Notes: generated by a model not told the origin, from the sequence alone. Numbered from the stretch's first letter, positions 28,027-39,809 are shown. The stretch: 64,000 nt of DNA from an uncultured Rubrobacteraceae bacterium (GCA_902806065.1 CADCVE010000001.1:62001-126000); one strand, 5' to 3'. Translations and numbers: made by a program.

Positions 28027-30015
28027 GTGTCGTACGCTTTATTCACCGTGGCCGTATTGCTTGCCTTTATGAAGCTCAGCGGTGTTGTGGGCGTGAAGCC
28101 TCTCTTTCTGAGGATGGTGCCCGCGACGACGGTCGCAGAGGCCGTGGAGCCGGTGTCCGCGGAGAAGGCACTTTGGGGCGAGTTGCTGGACCTGCCCGGC
28201 GCGGAGGATTTTGTCCCGGCTCCCGTCGGACATTTGCTAACCACAAACTCCGAAGATCCAACACCGCCGGGCGGAGAGGACCACGCCGGGACTCGAAACG
28301 AGGCCGAGGAACCGTTCGTCGCAGCATCGCAAGATGAAATCCCGGTCTTCCATCGTCCCTCGTTACGGAATGGCCGGGATGTTAGCGGCGGGCCGGTCTG
28401 CGGTAACCTCGGAGATTTACCTAAGAGTAGCCGGGCCGTCTTCCCGCTCCCGAGGGACTACTTCAACTCTTATGAAGACACGTGGGGCGCGGCGCGTCCG
28501 CAGGGCGGGCACGAGGGCAGCGACTTGATGAGCCCGGCCGGAACGCCGGAGTTTGCGATCACTGACGGCGATCTGGTCCCGGTCAGGAGGTCCAACGAGA
28601 ACGGCTGGAACAGGCTCGGCGGCTACACGGTAATGCTCCAGGCGGCCTACGACGCGGGGCCGATCAAGAAAGGCGACCTCTTCTACTACGCCCACATGGA
28701 CCAGAAGAGCGCCCTTCCCATCGGCACGAAAGTCCGGGCCGGACAGCAGATAGGCGTCGTCGGCGACACCGGCGAGGGCCGCGAAGGCACCCGGGGTAAG
28801 TTCCCGCCGCACCTCCACCTTGGCTGGTACGACGCCGGCGCTAGCGCTTCCACGGGCCCCCGCACGAACCTGCAGTCCGGCGCAATGAACCCATACCCGC
28901 TACTCCTGTGGCTCGAACAGAACGGTGGCGCCGTCTCCGGTGGCACGGACGCATCGTACTGCGAGGCCCCCCAGGAGCCCGTCCCCGATTCCCCCTCTAC
29001 GAGCTCCGATCTCGACACCGGCTACGAGAACGACGCCCGGCCCAGCCCCATCGTCGGCCAGAGCCACGATGCTCACAACCACCCCCCGGAGCAAGAGCCC
29101 GCTCGCGAGAACCTCTCAAACGAGAACAACGCAGCGGGTGAGCCCGAAACGTTCGCAGCTACGGACAGCAGCCCAATCACGGAGTCGGAAACGGAGCCAG
29201 GAGCAGGTCCGGCCGGCAGGACTGAGGCTAACGATAAGTCGAAGGGCGAGGGTGGAGAGACCCCCACGCCGGACGAGACCGAGCCGGCTCCGGAACAGGT
29301 GTCCCCTCCGTCCACGGGAGACGACTCGCCAGTCGTAGGGGACCAGGAGAAGGTTCCGCTCCCTGCGCCCTCACAAGCAGACCGAACCTCGCGCCCGTCT
29401 TACACTCCCATCCTCGCGAACGCGTTCGACAAGGACCTGCAATACGGTGATAAGGCGGACAAGAAGAAGCATAAGAAGAAAAATAAGCAGAACAACAAGA
29501 ACCCTGAGCCGGCCGCCCGCGCCGAACCGAAAGACGAGCGCTCCAAAGAGAATCGAGCGGACGCTCCAGACGAGGCCGCGGAATCCAAGGATGGAGCCTC
29601 CCCGTCGTCCGCTCACCAACCGGAAGGGAAGAAGACCGGCGGCCAGCGGTGTGCATCTCCACGAGGAGGTCCGGACAAGGGATACGACGTACACGTTACC
29701 CGCGCTCGCGGCCAGACTGACGCTCAGAGAACTCCTATCAAATATGATGAGTGGCTGAAAGCCGTCGAAGGTGACCCCGAGATGCGTATGCAAGGAGCCG
29801 TGAAGACTACAACTGGCTCCGGTGAGACGCTCCGCTACGAGAATGAGGGTTTAGCGGTGTGGACCGGGCATCCGGTGTGCAGAGAAGTCTGGTTTGACCT
29901 GCGCGGGGGAAACATTGTGGTCGAGAACACGGACGAACTCATTATCGAGAAGATGCGGGAGATCTCCGCCACACTGAACGCGAAAGTACAGGGCCACGGC
30001 GGCGAGGAGTATTGA
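28027..30015 (+). CDS. M23-family (LytM-like) peptidase with long disordered linker and distinct C-terminal domain (start uncertain)
   Basis: 'GGHEGSDLMSPAGTPEFAITDGDLV', 'YAHMD', 'GQQIGVVGDTGEG...PPHLHLGW'; K/E/P-rich linker; C-terminal ~110 aa globular-looking segment. Confidence 0.8.
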   Translation: MSYALFTVAVLLAFMKLSGVVGVKPLFLRMVPATTVAEAVEPVSAEKALWGELLDLPGAEDFVPAPVGHLLTTNSEDPTPPGGEDHAGTRNEAEEPFVAASQDEIPVFHRPSLRNGRDVSGGPVCGNLGDLPKSSRAVFPLPRDYFNSYEDTWGAARPQGGHEGSDLMSPAGTPEFAITDGDLVPVRRSNENGWNRLGGYTVMLQAAYDAGPIKKGDLFYYAHMDQKSALPIGTKVRAGQQIGVVGDTGEGREGTRGKFPPHLHLGWYDAGASASTGPRTNLQSGAMNPYPLLLWLEQNGGAVSGGTDASYCEAPQEPVPDSPSTSSDLDTGYENDARPSPIVGQSHDAHNHPPEQEPARENLSNENNAAGEPETFAATDSSPITESETEPGAGPAGRTEANDKSKGEGGETPTPDETEPAPEQVSPPSTGDDSPVVGDQEKVPLPAPSQADRTSRPSYTPILANAFDKDLQYGDKADKKKHKKKNKQNNKNPEPAARAEPKDERSKENRADAPDEAAESKDGASPSSAHQPEGKKTGGQRCASPRGGPDKGYDVHVTRARGQTDAQRTPIKYDEWLKAVEGDPEMRMQGAVKTTTGSGETLRYENEGLAVWTGHPVCREVWFDLRGGNIVVENTDELIIEKMREISATLNAKVQGHGGEEY

Positions 30016-30123
30016 TCGGCTGTCGGCGATCAGCTGGTCAGTAGCGAGTTACGCGCGGTTTGCTTCCTTATGGCGAGTGGATTCTTCAAGGCTTTTAGCT
30101 GAAGGCTGACGCCTGACCGCTAT

Positions 30124-30363
30124 TCAAGAGAGCGCCCGATCGCGTTCCGCCCCGGTGAGGACGGTGCTCCGGGCGCACTTCATACACGTGGCGTGTACGT
30201 TCTCCGGGTGGTCGTTGAGATACAGCAGTACCATCTTCTTTGGAACCCGGTACAGGATATGCACGGTGTTCTCGCCACATGCCTCGCAGGGGCGCTCCTC
30301 GCGGCCAAGCTCTTTTGGCAATCGGCTCAGGCCGGGCAGTCGGTCGGGACGAAATATGCTCAT
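30124..30363 (-). CDS. Small zinc-ribbon-like protein
   Basis: 'PCEACGENTVHILYRVPKK...HATCMKCAR' two CxxC knuckles. Confidence 0.65.
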   Translation of the reverse strand: MSIFRPDRLPGLSRLPKELGREERPCEACGENTVHILYRVPKKMVLLYLNDHPENVHATCMKCARSTVLTGAERDRALS

Positions 30364-30402
30364 GTTTGAATTGTAACCTCACTCGGATTATACTTCGGGA
30401 TG

Positions 30403-30429
30403 TTGGCACTCTCGTGGGAAGAGTGCCGA
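30403..30429 (+). promoter_or_regulatory. CIRCE operator (HrcA-type)
   Basis: TTGGCACTC-N9-GAGTGCCGA, 9-bp arms with one mismatch, about 50 nt before groEL. Confidence 0.92.
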
Positions 30430-30465
30430 AAGCGGTAGTTTTGCCGCAATTGTTCTGCAGTCTAG

Positions 30466-32103
<1,638 letters not shown>

Positions 32104-32129
32104 GGAGTCTCCAAAAAGAGGCTCTTCCA

Positions 32130-32158
32130 GGCGGCGCCCTTTGGGGCGCCGCCGTTTT
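32130..32158 (+). terminator. Rho-independent terminator of groEL
   Basis: GGCGGCGCC...GGCGCCGCC followed by GTTTTCG. Confidence 0.88.
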
Positions 32159-32245
32159 CGTTCGGGTTCTTTAAGATATTTGTTTCTAGTAGCGGAGAAT
32201 GGGTACAGAAGCGGGCGATGTGACAGCTGAACGGGAGGTAAAGGC

Positions 32246-32332
32246 ATGAGGGGTGGAGTAGGCGGTATCGTCGGCCTTATAGTGGTGATCATTCTGATAA
32301 TAGTGCTGCTTAGGATAGTGGGCCTTTTCTAG
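32246..32332 (+). CDS. 28-aa hydrophobic microprotein MRGGVGGIVGLIVVIILIIVLLRIVGLF
   Basis: Read directly; RBS GGGAGGT; single TM; paralogue at 32492. Confidence 0.7.
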   Translation: MRGGVGGIVGLIVVIILIIVLLRIVGLF

Positions 32333-32402
32333 ACCCTCTCCGGCCACTCTAGCTCGTCGGGAACGGGAGAAGATTTTGATGCTCTCAACCCATCGCGTGC
32401 TC

Positions 32403-32433
32403 CGAACTTGCGGTGCCAAGCACCGCAAGTTCG
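32403..32433. repeat. Perfect 14-bp inverted repeat CGAACTTGCGGTGC-CAA-GCACCGCAAGTTCG
   Basis: Direct reading; lies between the two microprotein ORFs; no T-tract. Confidence 0.9.
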
Positions 32434-32491
32434 AGACTGGCATGTACCATCGGTAGTTGGGATCTAGTCTCGTTAGAGGGGAGGTAAGAGC

Positions 32492-32578
32492 GTGCAGGGA
32501 GGAGTAGGCGGAATAATTAGCCTTATAGTGGCGGTTATCCTAGTTATAGTGCTGCTCAGGGTATTGGGTATCTTCTAA
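32492..32578 (+). CDS. 28-aa hydrophobic microprotein VQGGVGGIISLIVAVILVIVLLRVLGIF
   Basis: RBS GGGGAGGT; GTG start; 19/28 identical to 32246 product. Confidence 0.7.
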   Translation: MQGGVGGIISLIVAVILVIVLLRVLGIF

Positions 32579-32663
32579 ACCCTTTCCGGCTCCTTGACCG
32601 CGAGTGCCGGTCGGGTGTACCCTAAGACAGACTTGCGGTACCTTATAGATAGCAGGCGGCGAG

Positions 32664-32695
32664 AGCCCACAGGGAGAAACCTTGTGGGCTTTCGC
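32664..32695 (+). terminator. Terminator-like hairpin AGCCCACA...TGTGGGCT followed by TTCG
   Basis: 8-bp perfect stem between microprotein locus and guaB3. Confidence 0.6.
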
Positions 32696-32737
32696 GTACC
32701 CATCTAGAGAGCGACGAGAAAGGCGGCCCCATCAAAT

Positions 32738-33895
32738 ATGGATATTGAGATCGGCAAAGGCAAAACGGGCCGGCGGGCTTACGGGCTCGACGAGATAGCC
32801 ATCGTCCCGAGCCGCCGGACCCGCGATCCGCAGGACGTGGACATTTCCTGGTCGCTCGGCAACCTGCAACTGGACCTCCCGTGTCTGGCGAGTGCGCTCG
32901 ACGCTGCCGTCGACCCCAAGACCGCGGGCCTCATCGGCGCTATGGGCGGCCTCGCCGTCCTCAACCTCGAGGGGTTGCAGACGCGCTACGAGGACCCCGC
33001 GCCGGTCTTCGAGGAGATAGCGAGCCTGCCGGAGCAGAAGGTCACACGCATCATGCAGGAGATCTACGCTGAGCCTATAAAAGAGGAGCTCATCTTCCGC
33101 CGCGTCCAGCAGATAAAGGATCAGGGTGTGATCGCCGCGGCCAGCCTCACCCCGCAGCGCGTCGAGCGTTATCACCGGGCCGCCATAGAAGCCGGTCTCG
33201 ACGTACTCGTCATCCAGGGCACCGTCGTCTCCGCCGAGCACGTCTCCAGGAGCGTCGAGCCCCTGAACCTCATGCAGTTCGTCCCGTCGCTAAACGTACC
33301 CGTGATCGTCGGTGGCTGTGCCAGCTACTCCACCGCCCTGCACCTCATGCGCACCGGGGCCGTAGGCGTCCTCGTCGGGGTCGGACCCGGCCGTATCTGC
33401 ACCACGCGCGGTGTGTTGGGCATCGGTGTCCCGCAGGCGACCGCCGTGGCCGACGCCGCCGCCGCGAGGATGCGCCATTACCTGGAGACGGGCGAGTACG
33501 TCAACGTCATCGCCGACGGCGGGATGCGCACGGGCGGGGACATCGCCAAGACCATAACCTGCGGGGCCGATGCCGTGATGCTCGGGAGCGCGTTCGCCAA
33601 GGCAGAGGAGGCCCCCGGGCGAGGCTACTCGTGGGGCATGGCGACCTTCCACCCGACGCTCCCGCGAGGGACGCGCATCAAGACGACCATTACGGGTACT
33701 CTGGAGGAGATCCTCACCGGGCCCGCCCACGAAAACGACGGGACCCGCAACCTCATGGGCGCTCTCAGTACCAGCATGGCTACCACCGGATACCAGAACA
33801 TAAAAGAGTTCCAGAAGGCTGAAGTGATATACGCTCCGTCATTCCATACCGAAGGCAAGCAAGAGCAGGTCGCCCAGCACGTCGGGATGGGTTAG
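32738..33895 (+). CDS. guaB3: GuaB3 family IMP dehydrogenase-related protein
   Basis: '[28 protein letters not shown]', '[29 protein letters not shown]', '[14 protein letters not shown]'. Confidence 0.93.
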   Translation: MDIEIGKGKTGRRAYGLDEIAIVPSRRTRDPQDVDISWSLGNLQLDLPCLASALDAAVDPKTAGLIGAMGGLAVLNLEGLQTRYEDPAPVFEEIASLPEQKVTRIMQEIYAEPIKEELIFRRVQQIKDQGVIAAASLTPQRVERYHRAAIEAGLDVLVIQGTVVSAEHVSRSVEPLNLMQFVPSLNVPVIVGGCASYSTALHLMRTGAVGVLVGVGPGRICTTRGVLGIGVPQATAVADAAAARMRHYLETGEYVNVIADGGMRTGGDIAKTITCGADAVMLGSAFAKAEEAPGRGYSWGMATFHPTLPRGTRIKTTITGTLEEILTGPAHENDGTRNLMGALSTSMATTGYQNIKEFQKAEVIYAPSFHTEGKQEQVAQHVGMG

Positions 33896-33907
33896 GGGTA
33901 CCTGGCC

Positions 33908-35431
33908 TTGATCCTCGTCCTCGACTTCGGCGGTCAATACGCCCAGCTCATCGCCCGGCGCGTGCGAGAAGCTCGCGTCTACTCGGAGCTGATCCCCTAC
34001 GATACTCCCGTCGAAGAGATACTGGCGCGCGAGCCGGAGGGCATCATCCTCTCCGGCGGGCCGAATAGCGTCTACGGCGAACGCGCGCCGCGAGTGGACC
34101 CGAGGCTCTTCGATCTCGGTACGCCGACTCTGGGCATTTGCTACGGGATGCAACTCATGGCTCTGGAGATGGGTGGGAAGGTGGAGTCCGCTCAGATCCG
34201 GGAGTACGGCCGCTCTGACCTGTGTATCAAGGAGCATGGGCTGCTCTTCGCCGGCACCCCGGACGAGCAGATAGCGTGGACTAGCCACGGGGACGCCGTC
34301 CTGGCGGTCCCGGAGGGCTTTAGCGTGACGGCGGAGACGCCCTCCGTGCCAATAATCGCCTTCGAGGAACCGGAGCGGGGGTTCTTCGGGGTGCAGTTTC
34401 ATCCGGAGGTGCGACATACCGGGTATGGGATGGAGATCATCAAGAACTTTCTCTTCGAGTCTTGCGGCTGCACCCCGGACTGGACGCCGGTCAACATCAT
34501 TACCGATGCTGTGGAGAAGATCCGGGAACAGGTCGGGAACGCTAAGGTTATATGTGGCCTCTCCGGTGGCGTGGACTCCTCGACGGCGGCGATGCTCGTC
34601 CACCGGGCTATCGGTGACAACCTTACGTGCGTGTTCGTGGACCACGGGTTGCTACGGCATAACGAGGCGGAGCAGGTCGTCGAGGCTTTCGGCAAGAACT
34701 CGGACGTGCCTCTGGTCCATGTGGAGGCCAAAGACCGGTTTGTTAGCAAACTCTCGGGTGTCGTAGACCCGGAGGAGAAGCGGAAGATCATTGGGGAGGA
34801 GTTTATCCGCACCTTCGAGGTGGAGGCTGGCAAGATAGCGGAGGACGCGAAGTTCCTCGTACAGGGGACGCTTTACTCGGACGTCATAGAGAGCGGGACT
34901 CGCGACGCGGCGAAGATAAAGAGCCACCACAACGTTGGCGGGCTGCCGGAGATCATGGACCTCGACCTCGTGGAACCATTGCGCAGCCTGTTCAAGGATG
35001 AGGTCCGCGTCGTGGCGGCGGAACTCGGGATGCCGGAGCGTATGGTGTGGCGCCAGCCATTCCCGGGGCCGGGGCTGGCTATCAGGATCATCGGCGACGT
35101 CACGGCAGAGCGGCTGGAGATACTGCGCAAAGCTGACTTCGTGTTGCAGGATGAGATTCGCGCCGCCGGTCTCTACCGAGATCTCTGGCAGAGCTTCGCC
35201 GTGCTCCCGGCGATCCACTCCGTGGGCGTCATGGGCGACGCGAGGACTTACGCTTACCCCGTCGTTATAAGAGCCGTGACCAGCGACGATGCGATGACCG
35301 CCGACTGGGCGCGGCTACCGTACGATCTGCTGGAGCGGGTGAGCAACCGCATTATCAACGAGGTCTCCGGGGTAAACCGGGTGGCGCTGGACATCACCAG
35401 CAAGCCGCCGGGCACCATTGAGTGGGAGTAG
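33908..35431 (+). CDS. guaA: GMP synthase (glutamine-hydrolysing)
   Basis: '[26 protein letters not shown]', '[21 protein letters not shown]', C-terminal '[10 protein letters not shown]'. Confidence 0.98.
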   Translation: MILVLDFGGQYAQLIARRVREARVYSELIPYDTPVEEILAREPEGIILSGGPNSVYGERAPRVDPRLFDLGTPTLGICYGMQLMALEMGGKVESAQIREYGRSDLCIKEHGLLFAGTPDEQIAWTSHGDAVLAVPEGFSVTAETPSVPIIAFEEPERGFFGVQFHPEVRHTGYGMEIIKNFLFESCGCTPDWTPVNIITDAVEKIREQVGNAKVICGLSGGVDSSTAAMLVHRAIGDNLTCVFVDHGLLRHNEAEQVVEAFGKNSDVPLVHVEAKDRFVSKLSGVVDPEEKRKIIGEEFIRTFEVEAGKIAEDAKFLVQGTLYSDVIESGTRDAAKIKSHHNVGGLPEIMDLDLVEPLRSLFKDEVRVVAAELGMPERMVWRQPFPGPGLAIRIIGDVTAERLEILRKADFVLQDEIRAAGLYRDLWQSFAVLPAIHSVGVMGDARTYAYPVVIRAVTSDDAMTADWARLPYDLLERVSNRIINEVSGVNRVALDITSKPPGTIEWE

Positions 35432-35483
35432 GACTAGTCCAAAACGCCGCGCTCCCGTAAGTGACTCTTGTACGCATTCGCCG

Positions 35484-35527
35484 GTACGTTTTGATTTAAC
35501 CTAGAGTTTTCGTACCTTTAACCAAAC
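35484..35527 (+). promoter_or_regulatory. PHO-box-like 11-bp direct repeats upstream of ugp-type operon
   Basis: GTACGTTTTGA|TTTAACCTAGA|GTTTTCGTACC|TTTAACCAAAC; TTTAACC repeated exactly 22 bp apart. Confidence 0.6.
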
Positions 35528-35556
35528 AGCGTGCGGTGGTAGCTAGCATGCCACGG

Positions 35557-36480
35557 GTGCGCGTAGGGAGAGACAAGCGAGCGGAAGACGGCGGCGCGAA
35601 GAAGCATCGCGTACAGCGGGAGCACCTTCTGTTTCTAGCGTTTATCGCGCCCAACTTCCTGCTCCTGGGCGTCTTTACTTACTGGCCGATGATCTATCAG
35701 GGCTACCTGAGCCTGACCCGTTGGAACATGCTAGCCCCACGCAAGACGTTCGTGGGGCTAGACAACTATGCCAGCATGTTCGGTGGAGTGGAGTTCTGGG
35801 GGGTGCTGTTCAAGACGTTCTACTTTATGGGCACGGTCGTGTTGGGCAGCGTGGCCCTCGGCCTGGCTATCGCTATATTGCTCAACCAGCGGCTGCGGGG
35901 ACGTAACTTCGTGCGCTCCGTGGTCTTCGCGCCGGTGATCCTCAGTGGGGCAGCCGTCGGACTCGTATGGGCCTACATCTTCGATCCGAACTACGGGCTC
36001 ATGCGGACTTTTCTGGAGCCCATAGGGATATCCTCGCCGGACTGGCTCGGTAGCACCGAGTATGCGATGCCTGCCATCATCATCGTGTACCTGTGGAAGA
36101 GCCTCGGGTTCAGCGTAGTGATCTACCTGGCCGGGTTGCAGAATATTTCGAAGGACCTTTACGAGGCCGCGCGGATAGACGGCGCGAGCAAGTGGGTCCT
36201 TTTCCGGCACATAACGTTGCCACAGCTCTCCCCGGTGACCTTTTTCGTGGTGTTGACCACGATCATCAACTCCTTTCAGGCTTTCGATATCATCGCCGTG
36301 ATGACTGGCGGGGGGCCGGCGGGCGCTACGACCACCCTGATCTGGTACATCTACCAGGAGGCATTTGTTGCATTCAGGGCCGGCACTGCTGCGGCGGCGG
36401 CGATCGTCATGTTCTTGCTGCTGTTGGTCATAGCGGTCTTCCAAATTCGTTATTCGCAGCGGGGGGTGCATTACAAGTGA
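35557..36480 (+). CDS. ABC sugar/glycerol-3-phosphate transporter permease (UgpA-like; GTG 35557, ATG 35548 or GTG 35536 possible)
   Basis: 'HLLFLAFIAPNFLLLGVFTYWPMIYQGYLSLTRWNM', EAA loop 'EAARIDGASKWVLFRHITLP'. Confidence 0.88.
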   Translation: MRVGRDKRAEDGGAKKHRVQREHLLFLAFIAPNFLLLGVFTYWPMIYQGYLSLTRWNMLAPRKTFVGLDNYASMFGGVEFWGVLFKTFYFMGTVVLGSVALGLAIAILLNQRLRGRNFVRSVVFAPVILSGAAVGLVWAYIFDPNYGLMRTFLEPIGISSPDWLGSTEYAMPAIIIVYLWKSLGFSVVIYLAGLQNISKDLYEAARIDGASKWVLFRHITLPQLSPVTFFVVLTTIINSFQAFDIIAVMTGGGPAGATTTLIWYIYQEAFVAFRAGTAAAAAIVMFLLLLVIAVFQIRYSQRGVHYK

Positions 36481-37310
36481 CGGCGGTAAGGGCTCGCGGT
36501 GGCAAGCTAGTACGGTACGCATTGCTGATACTGGTCGCGCTCGTCTTCGTCGTGCCGCTGTACTGGCTCTTCAGCGCCTCCCTCAAGGACCTGCGGGAGA
36601 TATACACCTTCCCGCCCGTGTGGGTCCCTACGAACCCCAAATTCTCCAACTACCCCGAGGCGTGGAACGCGGCGCCGTTTGGCCGTTTCTACCTCAACAC
36701 GATAATCACCACGTTCTTCGGGGTGTTGTTAGAGGTCGTGAACGCGGTGCTGACGGCGTACGCACTAGTGTTCTTACGCTTCCCCGGCAAGAACATCATC
36801 TTTATCGGTATGCTCGCGGCGTTGATGATCCCCATCCACGTGACCATACTCCCCAACTACCTCACCGTGGCCTCGCTCGGTTGGGTCAACACTTACCAGG
36901 GGATAATCCTGCCCGGGGCGGCGGTAGCCTTCGGGGCTTTCCTGCTCCGCCAGCACTTCCTCACTTTGCCGGGCGAGATCCTGGAGGCGGCGCGTCTGGA
37001 TGGTGCTACGCACCTGCAGATCCTGTGGTACGTGATCCTGCCAATCTCAAAACCCATGATCGTTACCGTGACCCTCATCTCTTTGGTGACCAAGTGGAAC
37101 GACTTCTTGTGGCCGCTGATCGTGACCAACTCGACGGAGATGCGAACGCTGCCCATCGGCCTCTCGTACCTCTTCAGCCAGGAGGGACCGAGCCGGTGGG
37201 GGATCATCATGGCGGCGACCATCTTCGTCATCCTTCCCGTCCTGCTGCTCTTCTTGCAGTGGCAGAAGCACATAATCTCCGGGCTCACCTCGGGGGCGAC
37301 CAAGGGTTGA
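36477..37310 (+). CDS. ABC sugar/glycerol-3-phosphate transporter permease (UgpE-like)
   Basis: GTGA overlap with previous gene; 'EAARLDGATHLQILWYVILPISKP'. Confidence 0.9.
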   Translation: MTAVRARGGKLVRYALLILVALVFVVPLYWLFSASLKDLREIYTFPPVWVPTNPKFSNYPEAWNAAPFGRFYLNTIITTFFGVLLEVVNAVLTAYALVFLRFPGKNIIFIGMLAALMIPIHVTILPNYLTVASLGWVNTYQGIILPGAAVAFGAFLLRQHFLTLPGEILEAARLDGATHLQILWYVILPISKPMIVTVTLISLVTKWNDFLWPLIVTNSTEMRTLPIGLSYLFSQEGPSRWGIIMAATIFVILPVLLLFLQWQKHIISGLTSGATKG

Positions 37311-37332
37311 AACTCAAACAGAGGAGAACACG

Positions 37333-38667
37333 ATGATGAACAGGCGCATAAGCAGGCGCAACTTTCTGGTCGTCTCCGGCGGCACGCTGGTCTCTCTGGC
37401 GGCCTTCGGCTGTGGCGGCACGGGTGGCGTGCAGCAGCCGGAGGGCGAGACGCCGGAGGAGGCAGAGGGACGCACGAGAGTCGTGTTCTGGACGGCCTTC
37501 GACGCAAAGAACGGCGAGGCCATGCAGAAGCTCGTCGACGACTTCAACGCCTCCCAGGAGGATATCTTCGTAGAGAACCAGTTTCAGGGTAACTACGAGG
37601 AGACGGCCCAGAAGCTCGCCACGGCGCTCGCGGCGCAGCAGGTCCCGGATATGGTAGTGCTCTCCGAGGTCACATGGAACAGGTTCTTTCTGGACGACAC
37701 TCTGGAGCCGCTGACGAGCTACTTTGGCGGGGGCGACCCCGACCCGGAGGACTACGTGGAATCCCTGATAGGGGAGGGGACGAGGGAGGGCGAGATCTGG
37801 TGGGTGCCGTTCGCCCGCAGCACCCCGCTCCTATACTACAACCGCGATATGTTCGAGCAGGCTGGTTTGCCGGACCGCGGCCCCGAGACCTGGGACGAGA
37901 TGCGCGAGTGGGGGCAGGACCTCGTCCGCCTGAGTGGAAACCCCAAGGCCCACGCCTTCACTGCCGCCGCAGAGTACAACGCCTGGTTCTTTCACGGCAA
38001 CGTCTGGCAGTGGGGCGGTAACTACTCCGACGAGAACTTCAACATACTGATCGCCGAGGACCCTGCCGTAGAGGCTGGCGAGTTCGCGCGCAGGCTCATC
38101 CACGAGGACGAGCTAGCGTACATGGCCGACAACCAGGAGGTAGACTTCGCCAACGGGCTAGCCGCAACGACACTTGCGTCCACCGGCGGTCTGGGTGGCA
38201 TAACCGACTCGGCCCAGTTCGAGGTGGGAACGGCGATGCTGCCGGAGCAGCGGAACTTTGGCTGTCCGACCGGGGGAGCGGGGCTAGGGATTCTCGCCGC
38301 GGCCCCCGACGAACGCAAGCAGGCCGCCTTCGAGTTCATCAAGTTCGCGGCCCGGCCCGAGAACGTGGCGTTTTGGTCTACGAATACCGGCTATATGCCC
38401 GTCACCAAGTCTGCCCAGGAGTCCTCGGAGATGCAGAGTTACTTCCAGGAGAACCCGAACTTCAAGGTAGCCGTGGACCAGCTTCCCAGCACCCAGCCGC
38501 AGGACACCGCCCGCACCCTGATACCGAACGGCGACAACACCATAGGCACCGGCCTGGAGCGTATCTTCGTGAGCAACGAGCCCGCCGAGAGCGTCTTCCA
38601 GGAGGTTGCCCAGCAGCTCGAGACCGACGCGCAGGATGTCAGGGAGCAGGCGGCGGGACGCGTGTAA
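37333..38667 (+). CDS. ABC transporter substrate-binding lipoprotein (UgpB-like)
   Basis: Signal 'RRNFLVVSGGTLVSLAAFGCGG'; extracellular solute-binding protein family 1 features. Confidence 0.88.
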   Translation: MMNRRISRRNFLVVSGGTLVSLAAFGCGGTGGVQQPEGETPEEAEGRTRVVFWTAFDAKNGEAMQKLVDDFNASQEDIFVENQFQGNYEETAQKLATALAAQQVPDMVVLSEVTWNRFFLDDTLEPLTSYFGGGDPDPEDYVESLIGEGTREGEIWWVPFARSTPLLYYNRDMFEQAGLPDRGPETWDEMREWGQDLVRLSGNPKAHAFTAAAEYNAWFFHGNVWQWGGNYSDENFNILIAEDPAVEAGEFARRLIHEDELAYMADNQEVDFANGLAATTLASTGGLGGITDSAQFEVGTAMLPEQRNFGCPTGGAGLGILAAAPDERKQAAFEFIKFAARPENVAFWSTNTGYMPVTKSAQESSEMQSYFQENPNFKVAVDQLPSTQPQDTARTLIPNGDNTIGTGLERIFVSNEPAESVFQEVAQQLETDAQDVREQAAGRV

Positions 38668-38675
38668 ATACGACT

Positions 38676-39347
38676 GTGACTTACACCATAGGGCACAGAG
38701 GCGCGGCGGGCCTGGAGCCGGAGAACACCTTGCGCTCTTTCCGCCGGGCCGCCGCTGAGGGTGTGGACGCCGTGGAGCTTGACCTGCGCCTGTCCCGCGA
38801 CGGACGCCTCATCATGCTGCACGATCCAACCGTGGACCGCACGACAAACGGCAGCGGCCCGGTGGCGGACATGACGCTGGACGAAATCCAGCGTCTCGAC
38901 GCCGGTTTGGGGGAGCGGATACCGACTTTGGAGGAGACGTTAGATGCTATCGAACTACCGATCCACGCAGAACTAAAGACGGTCGAAGCTGCGGGGCCGC
39001 TAGCGGATCTGATCTTCGCGAGAGGACTCGCCCAACGGGTTACGCCCATCTCTTTCCAGGCCGAGGCCCTGCGCCGGATAAAACTGTCCCTGCCGGATCT
39101 CCCCGTGGGCCTTATCGTCTCCGGTGCCGTGTACAGCCTTGTCCCGGCGCTCCAGATCGGCGCCGCCCTCGTCTCGTTGGAGGCCGCGTACCTCAGCGCG
39201 GCCGTAGTCGAGAGTTGCCGGGAGGCCAGCGTTCACGTCACCGCGTGGACGGTGAACGAGCCGGAGGAGATGCGGCGTGTCTTCGATTTGGAGGTGGACG
39301 GGATCGTCACGGATCGACCGGACCTCCTGGCCGAGTTGATGGTTTAG
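38676..39347 (+). CDS. Glycerophosphodiester phosphodiesterase
   Basis: 'IGHRGAAGLEPENTLRSFRRA', 'VELDLRLSRDGRLIMLHDPTVDRTTNG'. Confidence 0.95.
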   Translation: MTYTIGHRGAAGLEPENTLRSFRRAAAEGVDAVELDLRLSRDGRLIMLHDPTVDRTTNGSGPVADMTLDEIQRLDAGLGERIPTLEETLDAIELPIHAELKTVEAAGPLADLIFARGLAQRVTPISFQAEALRRIKLSLPDLPVGLIVSGAVYSLVPALQIGAALVSLEAAYLSAAVVESCREASVHVTAWTVNEPEEMRRVFDLEVDGIVTDRPDLLAELMV

Positions 39348-39511
39348 ATCCTTCCCCGAACCAGCGACGGGGCCACGTCCGTTCTTCTTCTATGGCACGC
39401 CTACTGCTACTCTGTTTTCACCCTAATTTAGACTGACCGGCGTGCCATCTCTTCTTGAACCGAGCCGTGGGCGAATAACGAGACGGCCGGAGCAGTAAGT
39501 ATCCGCCTACT

Positions 39512-39537
39512 ACGGCTGCAACGGCGGTTGCAGCCGT
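39512..39537. repeat. Perfect 11-bp hairpin ACGGCTGCAAC-GGCG-GTTGCAGCCGT
   Basis: Direct reading; intergenic between GDPD and lipoprotein locus. Confidence 0.85.
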
Positions 39538-39744
39538 CCCCGGCCCACGCTGTCAGAGTAAGCGCCGACTACAACGGTTACGAAAACAGCAGGAGAATTC
39601 TCTACTCTGATCGGAGGGCCGAGCGGCAGCTCACTCAGCAGCGCCGTCCTCACTAATTGCTGGCGCCCATCACGTGAGAGCTACAGCCTCGAATTGTCAC
39701 CCCGCTAGTAGAGAGACAAGAAGCCGAAGACGCATGAATTTCGT

Positions 39745-39809
39745 GCAACATGGACTTAAACATGAGTTTACGTAACTGCAACCAAGGATCCAAATTAATG
39801 TCTTATAGT
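39745..39809 (+). promoter_or_regulatory. PHO-box-like 11-bp repeats plus -10 TATAGT
   Basis: GCAACATGGAC|TTAAACATGAG|TTTACGTAACT|GCAACCAAGGA, then TATAGT at 39804; same register as at pstS. Confidence 0.7.
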
